Shown: in pieces, positions 1-5,024 of the stretch
Numbering within the stretch: the first letter of the stretch is position 1
How the letters are laid out: each line of letters starts with the position of its first letter
Origin: Gammaproteobacteria bacterium
GTDB lineage: Bacteria > Pseudomonadota > Gammaproteobacteria > GRL18
Reading direction: 5' to 3'
DNA: 5,024 nucleotides
NCBI GenBank assembly: GCA_024511395.1
Contig: JANELJ010000176.1
Coordinates: 1-5,024, forward strand
Made by a program: the position numbers and the translations under genes
Notes under the pieces: model-generated
The model's database searches: none
What the model was told of the DNA's origin: nothing
What the model saw: only the letters and a program-made list of their open reading frames with translations

Positions 1-21
1 CATGGGATGATGATATGAGGG

Positions 22-37
22 CCAAATTATTATTTGG
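22..37. repeat. short inverted repeat (CCAAAT-TATT-ATTTGG)
   Basis: A perfect 6-bp dyad, CCAAAT and ATTTGG, is separated by a 4-base loop and lies in the AT-rich leader region about 175 bases before the S24 gene. It could be the weak terminator of a gene ending left of the window or a regulator site. The stem is AT-rich and no clean T-run follows, so no function is assigned. Confidence 0.25.
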
Positions 38-145
38 TTAAATTTTGTTCAAAGTATGCTCCCGCCCTGGCAACTAATTATGGCTTGATGTCTGTAGTAT
101 TTTTATTTAGTATTAAGTGTTGAATAATTGAATGTTCTTATATAC

Positions 146-174
146 TTGTTCCTCTTATGTGCAGGTATATATAT
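146..174 (+). promoter_or_regulatory. weak candidate sigma-70 promoter upstream of the S24 gene
   Basis: TTGTTC at 146-151 resembles a -35 box. A TATATA stretch 16 bases further on (168-173) could be the -10 box, leaving a leader of about 30 bases before the ATG at 212. The whole 1-211 stretch is AT-rich, so such matches are expected by chance. Apart from this candidate, the 22-37 dyad and the 178-200 repeat, I see nothing recognisable in bases 1-211. Confidence 0.2.
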
Positions 175-177
175 GTC

Positions 178-200
178 CTTGATATAAACTCTTGATATAA
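178..200 (+). repeat. direct repeat CTTGATATAA x2 just before the S24 start
   Basis: CTTGATATAA occurs at 178-187 and again at 191-200, with a period of 13 bases. It ends 11 bases before the ATG at 212, in the presumed 5' leader. Each copy contains TTGATA, a -35-like hexamer, but no good -10 lies at the right distance. A tandem operator or a slippage duplication would both explain it. The second copy runs into TAAGTGAG, the only ribosome-binding-site candidate for the gene. Confidence 0.4.
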
Positions 201-211
201 GTGAGTTAAAA

Positions 212-556
212 ATGCCTCAATCACCACCAGAAAGTTTAATGCCACCCATTGAGGGCAGCTGCAGCGGCAGAGAAATCTACGCTTTACGCGCTCTGGGAGA
301 CAGTATGGTGCCTGAATTCGAGCATGGTACCGTTATAATCGTCGATCCTGAAGCAGTAGTAAAAGACGGCTCTTACGTAATCGCCAAAATTAATGGTGAA
401 TATATTTTCCGTCAACTAAGAATGTACGACAGCAAATTTTTTCTACAACCCCTGAATGATCTATACGAAACCATAGAAATAGAAAGCCTCGACGTACTTG
501 ACGGCGTAATAGTACAAGCCAGAAACCGCCGCAAAGACAGAAAAAAATACACCTAA
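212..556 (+). CDS. small stand-alone S24 (LexA/UmuD-fold) family protein with Lys-to-Arg active site
   Basis: This 114-residue protein corresponds to the C-terminal peptidase-fold half of LexA/UmuD, with no helix-turn-helix domain. Seen: LGDSM carries the would-be nucleophile Ser31; VIIVDP (41-46) and DGSYVIAKINGEYIFRQL (52-69) match the core strands. Aligned to LexA, where the general base is the Lys in VTVKRL, the equivalent here is Arg67 in YIFRQL. Only about 30 residues precede Ser31 and no LexA-like Ala-Gly or UmuD-like Cys-Gly cleavage loop is present, so ordinary self-cleavage is unlikely. The tail is strongly basic (RNRRKDRKK), perhaps for nucleic-acid contact. The start at 212 is chosen for TAAGTGAG at 198-205; Met10 at 239 is an alternative behind AGAAAG. 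The gene converges on glgP and no operon partner is visible. Family placement is good; function is unknown (damage-response accessory or non-catalytic regulator would be guesses). Confidence 0.85.
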   Translation: MPQSPPESLMPPIEGSCSGREIYALRALGDSMVPEFEHGTVIIVDPEAVVKDGSYVIAKINGEYIFRQLRMYDSKFFLQPLNDLYETIEIESLDVLDGVIVQARNRRKDRKKYT

Positions 557-561
557 CCCTA

Positions 562-586
562 AAAATAGCGTTGAGCGCTGAACGCT
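562..586 (-). terminator. rho-independent terminator of glgP
   Basis: AGCGTT (567-572) pairs with AACGCT (581-586) around an 8-base loop that itself contains AGCGCT. On the minus strand the stem is followed directly by ATTTTTA, giving a U-tract just past the glgP stop. On the plus strand the bases after the stem are C-rich with no T-run, so it should act mainly on glgP transcripts, although it also sits 10 bases after the stop of the convergent S24 gene. The stem is short (6 bp), so efficiency is uncertain. Confidence 0.55.
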
Positions 587-592
587 CCCCCT

Positions 593-3148
593 CTATTCTA
601 CCGGATAAGCCGCCACCGCCTCTAGCTTCCATATATCCCGATTATACTCTTCCATCGTCCGGTCAGTAGAGAATTTACCGCTGGACAGAGTATTCATAAT
701 ACTCATAGTCGTCCAGTGTTTCTGATCCTGGTAGGCTCTGGATACCTGCTCCTGAGCATCAATATAAGAGCGAAAATCCGCTGCAGTCATCCATAAATCC
801 TGTGGATTCTTTATGGTCTGAATAATGGGATCAAACAAACCGGGTTCAAACTGGCTGAAATAACCGGTTTCCAGCATCCTCATCACATTTCTGAAATCTG
901 CATCATTCTGTATGATTTTAACCGGATCATAATGGCTGCGTGTGACTTCCACTTCTTCAGTGGTCAGGCCGAATAAAAAGAAATTATCTTCTCCGACTTC
1001 TTCCCTGATTTCAATATTGGCTCCGTCCAGAGTGCCTATGGTCAGGGCGCCGTTCATCATAAATTTCATATTACCGGTACCGGAGGCTTCTTTACCCGCC
1101 GTTGAAATCTGTTCGGACAGATCGGTACCCGGACAGATCACTTCCATAGCAGAAACCCGGTAATTGGGAAAAAAGGCTACTTTCAGGTAATCACCCACTT
1201 CCGGGTCATTATTGACCACATCGGCTACATTATTAATGAGTTTGATGATCAGTTTGGCCATCACATAGCCGGGGGCAGCTTTACCGCCGATAAGAACACA
1301 ACGGTTAGTCCAGTTTTTGGTATCACCGGCCTTAATGCGGTTGTATAAATGAATGACATGCAGAATATTGAGCAGCTGGCGTTTGTATTCATGAATACGT
1401 TTTACCTGCACATCAAACAGGGAGTTACTGTTAAACTCGACTCGGCATTCCTGTTTAACCAGTTCGGTCAGTTTCTGTTTGTTGTTCTGCTTGATGCTCC
1501 GCCACTGTTTGCGGAAGGCTTTTTTGTCTATACTTTTTTTCAGCTGTTTAAGTTGAGACAGATCCTTAACCCAGTAACTGCCGATAGTCTTTGTGATCAG
1601 TTGGTGCAATTCAGGATTGCAGCCGGCCAGCCAGCGACGGGGAGTAACGCCATTGGTTTTATTATTAAATTTTTCCGGCCAGAGCTGGTAAAAATCATGG
1701 AACAGACCTTGTTTCAGTAAACGGGTATGTAAGGCTGCGACACCATTAACAGAAAAACTGCCGGCAATGGCCAGGTAAGCCATACGCACTTGGGGAACCG
1801 GACCTTCTTCAATAATGGACATGCGGCGCAGGCGGTCAGTATCTCCAGGCCAGTGCATGGCCACCTGCTTTAGAAAGCGGGCATTGATTTCGTAAATAAT
1901 CTCTAACAGACGGGGCAGCAGACGTTCAAATAAATGCACAGACCATTTTTCCAGGGCTTCCGGAAGCAGGGTGTGATTGGTATAAGCCATGGTTTTACAA
2001 GTGATAGACCAGGCTTTATCCCAGGGCTGGTTGTATTCATCCATTAACAGGCGCATAAATTCAGCAACGGAGACGCTTGGATGGGTGTCATTAAGTTGAA
2101 AACAGTTTTTTTCTGAAAATTCTTCAAAATCATCATGGTGTTCCAGCCATTCTCTTATGACGTCCTGCAGGCTGGCAGAGGCCAGGAAGTATTGTTGACG
2201 TAAACGCAGTTCCTTGCCGTTTTCACTACTGTCATTGGGATACAGTACCATGGTAATGTGTTCTGCCGAGTTTTTCTCTTCCACGGCTTCGGTATAACTG
2301 CCGGAATTGAATTCATCCAGGTCAAATTCATCAGTTGCGGCGGCTTTCCATAAGCGCAAGGTATTGACGGTACCATTCTGGAAGCCGGGAATAGGGATGT
2401 CGTAAGGAATGGCCAGCACATCGCGGGTACCGACCCATTGCACTTTATAATTGCCGTCATGGCTAAGACGTAATTCGGTATGTCCACCAAACTTGATGCG
2501 CCGGGTATATTCAGGGCGTTCCAGTTCCCATGGATTGCCGTCCAGCAACCAGTGGTCAGTGTCTTCGACCTGGTAGCCGTTATCTATCCGCTGTCTGAAC
2601 ATGCCGTATTCATAGCGCAGACCATAACCTTTTACCGGCAGCTGTAAACTGGCACAGCTGTCCAGGAAACAGGCCGCCAGTCGTCCCAGGCCGCCGTTAC
2701 CAAGACCGGCATCCTGTTCAGTCTCAGCAATTTCTTCCAGATCCAGTCCCATGGAATAAAAAGATTTTTGTACCGCATCATCTAGATCCAGGTTCAGTAC
2801 GCTATTACTTAATGCCCGGCCCATTAAAAATTCCAGTGATACATAATAAGTACGCCTGCAGTCATTATCCTGATAGGCATAATGGGTGTTTTTCCAGCGT
2901 TCTATAAGACGATCACGAATGGTCAGGCTTAGGGCTTTATAAGGATAGTGAGTTGACTTACAGTTCCGGTCTCTGCCCAGAGTATGACTGTAATAATGGC
3001 GGAAGCTTTCGGTAATTGACCTGTCATCCATGCCCAGTGCGGGAAGGGATGTCAGATCTTTAACGGGTTTGCTTTTGCACATGACTTTGAAGTTGTTATT
3101 CATGGATGATTTTGCCTGATTTAATAGGGATAATTTACTGTGAGACAT
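593..3148 (-). CDS. glgP: glycogen phosphorylase (EC 2.4.1.1)
   Basis: A cytosolic, PLP-dependent GT35 enzyme that cleaves alpha-1,4-glucosyl units from glycogen or maltodextrin with phosphate, giving glucose-1-phosphate. The 851-codon frame is uninterrupted and collinear with E. coli GlgP (815 aa). Landmarks: GLGNGGLGR (148-156), LNDTHP (352-357), TNHTLLPEALE (390-400), TNGVTPRRW (498-506), VKRIHEYKR (582-590; Arg584 and Lys589 fit the phosphate-site pair), and the PLP signature EASGTGNMK with the Schiff-base Lys695, followed by NGALTIGTLDGAN. The C-terminus (SSGKFSTDRTMEEY) is complete. Residues 1 to about 40 form an unmatched extension relative to E. coli; Met16 (3103), Met23 (3082) or Met40 (3031) could be the true start. 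Met1 has only a GAG (7 bases away) as ribosome site, and a promoter-like signal overlaps it. A terminator follows the stop. No other glycogen gene is in view. MalP-type maltodextrin preference cannot be excluded. Confidence 0.97.
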   Translation of the reverse strand: MSHSKLSLLNQAKSSMNNNFKVMCKSKPVKDLTSLPALGMDDRSITESFRHYYSHTLGRDRNCKSTHYPYKALSLTIRDRLIERWKNTHYAYQDNDCRRTYYVSLEFLMGRALSNSVLNLDLDDAVQKSFYSMGLDLEEIAETEQDAGLGNGGLGRLAACFLDSCASLQLPVKGYGLRYEYGMFRQRIDNGYQVEDTDHWLLDGNPWELERPEYTRRIKFGGHTELRLSHDGNYKVQWVGTRDVLAIPYDIPIPGFQNGTVNTLRLWKAAATDEFDLDEFNSGSYTEAVEEKNSAEHITMVLYPNDSSENGKELRLRQQYFLASASLQDVIREWLEHHDDFEEFSEKNCFQLNDTHPSVSVAEFMRLLMDEYNQPWDKAWSITCKTMAYTNHTLLPEALEKWSVHLFERLLPRLLEIIYEINARFLKQVAMHWPGDTDRLRRMSIIEEGPVPQVRMAYLAIAGSFSVNGVAALHTRLLKQGLFHDFYQLWPEKFNNKTNGVTPRRWLAGCNPELHQLITKTIGSYWVKDLSQLKQLKKSIDKKAFRKQWRSIKQNNKQKLTELVKQECRVEFNSNSLFDVQVKRIHEYKRQLLNILHVIHLYNRIKAGDTKNWTNRCVLIGGKAAPGYVMAKLIIKLINNVADVVNNDPEVGDYLKVAFFPNYRVSAMEVICPGTDLSEQISTAGKEASGTGNMKFMMNGALTIGTLDGANIEIREEVGEDNFFLFGLTTEEVEVTRSHYDPVKIIQNDADFRNVMRMLETGYFSQFEPGLFDPIIQTIKNPQDLWMTAADFRSYIDAQEQVSRAYQDQKHWTTMSIMNTLSSGKFSTDRTMEEYNRDIWKLEAVAAYPVE

Positions 3149-3174
3149 TATGACTCAGGGATCATAATTGTCAA
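3147..3174 (-). promoter_or_regulatory. candidate sigma-70 promoter for glgP
   Basis: On the minus strand a consensus -35 TTGACA (3174-3169) is followed after 16 bases by CATAAT (3152-3147), five of six matches to TATAAT. It lies in the 51-base gap after the kinase remnant and would let glgP be transcribed independently of the decayed upstream operon. The -10 overlaps the ATG at 3148, so the predicted transcript would begin near 3140, inside the annotated gene. That would force use of a downstream start such as Met16 at 3103. Sequence match only. Confidence 0.45.
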
Positions 3175-3199
3175 ATAGAGAGCGCTATTTTAACCTAAA

Positions 3200-3430
3200 T
3201 TAATCAGTATCCGGGCGGGATAATTCAGCTTCAAGTTCTTTTTCCACCCGCTGGTATTCAGACTGGATCTGCTGTATTAATTCCAGGGCTTTTTCCTGGT
3301 TATTCTGATTAATTTCCACATCCGCATTACATTCAATTTTTTCACACAACTGGGCAAGTCGTACTGCCCCCAGATTGGTGCTACTGGATTTAAGCATATG
3401 GGCTGTTTCAGTTCTGGAATGAAGCAGCGC
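3200..3430 (-). other. Hpt (histidine phosphotransfer) module remnant of the kinase
   Basis: In the final frame, TAHMLKSSSTNLGAVRLAQL matches the Hpt phospho-acceptor helix; the His codon is at 3398-3400. The remaining C-terminal helix bundle ends in KELEAELSRPDTD before the TAA at 3200-3202. In BarA-type kinases this domain relays phosphate from the receiver domain to a response regulator. The acceptor His and the KSSS-NLGA context are intact here, but only about 10 in-frame codons precede the His (ALLHSRTETA) before the sequence merges into the N-box frame, so the first Hpt helix is missing or incomplete. A separately translated product starting at Met 3397 would lack the acceptor His. Confidence 0.8.
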
Positions 3431-4398
3431 AGGATGATTTCTCCCCGGTTGGTAAACTTCAGGGCATTGCTGAGCAGGTTGCTTAATATCTGCTGCAGAC
3501 GGTTTCGATCGCCAATCAGCACCAGGTGTTTATTAATAACAAGTTCTGAACGCAGCTGCAGGCCTTTGGCCCTGGCATCTTCACTAAACAGTTCCAGGGT
3601 ATCCAGCAGCAGGTTGTAGGGTCGAAAAGCCTGTTTATCCAGGGACAGTTTGCCGGATTCAAACTTGGAAAAATCAAGTATTTCATTAATAAGCAGCAGT
3701 GATTTGCCGGACCGTTGTACGGTATTGAGTAATTTAGTCTGTTTACGGGTTCAGCCGGGTACGCAGCAGAATTTCAACCATACCCAGAACATCATTCATC
3801 GGTATGCGGATTTCATGGCTGATGGTCGCCATAAAATCACTTTTTATATGGTTGGCTTTTTCGGCGATGTTTTTGGCCTGCAGGGCTTCAAGGGTAATAG
3901 CCTGCAATTCATTGTTCTTTTTATACAGGTCCCTGGTGCGTTCAGCGACTTCGCTTTCCAAACGTTGACTGTAACTGGCCAGTTGGCTGTCACGCTGCTG
4001 TATCTCGTTAAGCATCTCATTAAATACATCGACCAGGGTGCCGTATTCGTCATCGCTGATCTTATTTGCACGGATATGGTATTTTTTTCTGTGGAGACAG
4101 ATTTCATAGTCACCATTAACTCAGTTAATGGTGTAGTAAATACTTTTTGCAAACGTGTGGAAATCAGCACTACAATTAAAAAAGACAGCAGAGCAATAGT
4201 GATAACCAGCAGATAGTAATTATCCAGTTGTCTGACCAAGGTGTTCTGCTGATAAACCAGATGAATAGAACCGATATTTTCTCCCTGTAGATTAATTTTG
4301 CGAATGATCAGGTGATAGGGGTAATGTATTCTAGAAGATTGTAAACCTGAACAGCTCTGGCTGCTGTCATTATTTAAATTAAAAGCAGTTTTATCTTC

Positions 4399-4434
4399 CT
4401 AGTATCTGGGGGACAGGTAATAACTGAAAACCTA
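4399..4434 (-). other. pair of in-frame amber codons in the sensor domain of the kinase
   Basis: TAG codons at 4434-4432 (GGC TAG GTT) and 4401-4399 (TAC TAG GAA) lie 11 codons apart in the same frame. The frame on both sides encodes plausible CHASE8 sequence (CDKKG before, VFSYYLSPRY between, EDKTAFNLNN after) and continues in register through TM2. Both are one C-to-T change from CAG (Gln). The first stop leaves a 95-residue product with TM1 and part of the sensor only. Confidence 0.8.
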
Positions 4435-4702
4435 GCCTTTTTTATCACAGAGTATAGTCGCAACAATATCAGAATGGGTAGTTAAAGATCTCAGGGTTTC
4501 CCTAGACGTATCGGGATCATCAAAGGCTATGGCTGCAGCACTGCTCCAGCCGACCACATCAGTCAGGGCCGTTAATTCTTTAATGGTATCGGAATTGGCA
4601 CGGCGGGTTTCATTAAAAATAACGGCCGATGTCAGTAGTAATAGTCCAATCGCAGATGCCAGGCTCATCATCAGGATCAGCTTAAAGCGTACAGAGAGAT
4701 TT

Positions 4703-5024
4703 TTAAACTCTGGTATCATGGTCTATTAGCAATGTTTTTTTGATAATGGATAGTTTCAGTAACCTGGAACTGAGTTTCAGGCCTGCCTGTTGAGCTTTTT
4801 TCGGATCAATCTGAAAACGAACTTTATGCTTGTGCATAACAAAGTTTAAAATAGTATGGGATTGATGGATATCAGGTAGCTCACTAATAGTAAGAATAGA
4901 ATGTTGCTGGGCTAATTTAAAGATTTGTCGCATATTGCTTTGTTTTATGCCACTGATAAACAGGATATGACATTGTTTGATCATGTTCAGCCTGGATATA
5001 ATATTCAGCCGGGCAATTATTACC
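4703..5024 (-). CDS. YfiR-family (DUF4154) periplasmic protein, 5' end outside the window
   Basis: Partial: 106 codons are visible and the frame stays open to the window edge. It reads VIIARLNIISRLNMIKQ before the conserved core CHILFIS, so the ATG at 4984 is an internal Met, not the start. Family landmarks: CHILFI near the visible N-terminus, SILTISELP, ILNFV then KVRFQID (usual form GGMINFV...VRFEIN), and the diagnostic LKLSSRLLKLS near the end. The signal peptide expected for this family would lie beyond 5024. In Pseudomonas aeruginosa, YfiR is the periplasmic repressor of the CHASE8 diguanylate cyclase YfiN/TpbB; many relatives sit beside CHASE8 histidine kinases. Here it overlaps the start of the CHASE8 kinase remnant by 17 bases, so it most likely supplied the periplasmic input to that kinase. 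The Gly-Gly of the GGMINF motif is replaced by Ser-His, a sign of divergence or relaxed selection, but no stop or frameshift is visible. Confidence 0.85.
   Translation of the reverse strand, partial: VIIARLNIISRLNMIKQCHILFISGIKQSNMRQIFKLAQQHSILTISELPDIHQSHTILNFVMHKHKVRFQIDPKKAQQAGLKLSSRLLKLSIIKKTLLIDHDTRV

Larger units (their letters stand above)
3200..4719 (-). pseudogene. decayed CHASE8-HAMP hybrid histidine kinase (BarA-like layout), multiple lesions
   Basis: Read across frames, this encodes about 505 residues of an inner-membrane sensor kinase. Segment A (4719 to about 4089): TM1 at residues 14-35, a periplasmic CHASE8-like domain (AAIAFDDPDTSRETLRSL), TM2 at 169-186, then the start of HAMP. 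Segment B (4081-3746): rest of HAMP ([14 protein letters not shown]), coiled coil ([15 protein letters not shown]) and HisKA H-box [13 protein letters not shown] with phospho-His codon at 3815-3817. Segment C (3744 to about 3430): ILDFSKFESGKL, then the ATPase N-box (QQILSNLLSNALKF). Segment D (to 3200): Hpt domain with TAHMLKSSSTNLGA. Lesions: in-frame TAG at 4432-4434 and 4399-4401, one base missing in the A7 tract at 4082-4088, one extra base near 3745, and an out-of-frame C-to-D junction near 3407-3431 lacking the G boxes and receiver domain. Its start overlaps the upstream yfiR-like gene by 17 bases, implying former coupled translation. The kinase cannot work as a single protein. Confidence 0.9.

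Noticed and set aside
3..41. A plus-strand frame open from the window edge (WDDDMRAKLLFG then TAA) as the tail of an upstream gene.
   Set aside because: Twelve codons with no recognisable motif are too few to support a coding call; the other frames also close quickly.
66..86. Possible sigma-54 promoter (TGGCAACTAATTATGGC) upstream of the S24 gene.
   Set aside because: The GG and GC elements are 12 bases apart instead of 10 and the -12 element lacks TTGC.
390..632. Minus-strand open frame of 80 codons across the S24 gene and the convergent gap.
   Set aside because: It is a shadow of the S24 gene, crosses the terminator hairpin and overlaps the end of glgP, with no domain-like sequence.
1349..1720. 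Plus-strand open frame of 123 codons inside glgP.
   Set aside because: It is antisense to conserved glgP sequence (region between the catalytic domains), has no ribosome site and resembles no family.
2155..2490. Second minus-strand frame of 111 codons within glgP.
   Set aside because: It is out of frame with conserved phosphorylase residues that are clearly coding in the main frame.
3650..4216. Plus-strand open frame of 188 codons opposite the kinase.
   Set aside because: It is antisense to HisKA, coiled-coil and HAMP sequence recognisable on the minus strand; its length reflects codon-pattern shadowing.
3200..4719. Programmed frameshifting or a deliberately split kinase system as an explanation for the fragments.
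   Set aside because: The G boxes of the ATPase domain are absent and the fragments have no ribosome sites or sensible starts of their own, so decay is simpler than recoding.

Overview
The window looks like a moderately AT-rich gammaproteobacterial chromosome segment. The evidence is a typical proteobacterial GlgP, a YfiR-family/CHASE8-type sensor kinase pair, and a small LexA/UmuD-fold protein of a kind I associate with gammaproteobacteria. This assignment rests on family knowledge, not on a search. No tRNA, rRNA, CRISPR array, insertion sequence or phage module is visible.

Layout. Bases 1-211 are AT-rich, with no convincing gene; they hold a small hairpin, a tandem TTGATA-containing repeat and a weak candidate promoter. 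Bases 212-556 (+) encode a 114-residue stand-alone S24 (LexA/UmuD C-terminal fold) protein that keeps the serine nucleophile but has Arg where the catalytic Lys should be. Bases 557-592 form a convergent junction with a hairpin and U-tract that reads as a terminator for the minus-strand gene. Bases 593-3148 (-) encode an intact, full-length glycogen phosphorylase (GlgP). A short gap (3149-3199) carries a strong TTGACA promoter-like signal overlapping the annotated GlgP start. Bases 3200-4719 (-) hold a heavily damaged hybrid histidine kinase, and 4703 to the window edge (-) is the 3' part of a YfiR-family (DUF4154) periplasmic protein whose start lies outside.

The main point is the kinase locus. 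Read across frames it gives an ordered TM, CHASE8-like sensor, TM, HAMP, coiled coil, HisKA, N-box, then Hpt. It is broken by two in-frame TAG codons, a one-base loss in an A7 tract, a one-base gain after the H-box and an out-of-frame junction that removes the rest of the ATPase domain and any receiver domain. The partner YfiR frame and the neighbouring 851-codon glgP are both clean, so generally poor sequence quality is an unlikely explanation. The simplest reading is a pseudogene in a signalling operon yfiR-like/hybrid kinase, beside a functioning glycogen-breakdown gene. I see no clear evidence of a novel biological system; the most unusual items are the layered kinase decay and the Lys-to-Arg S24 protein.
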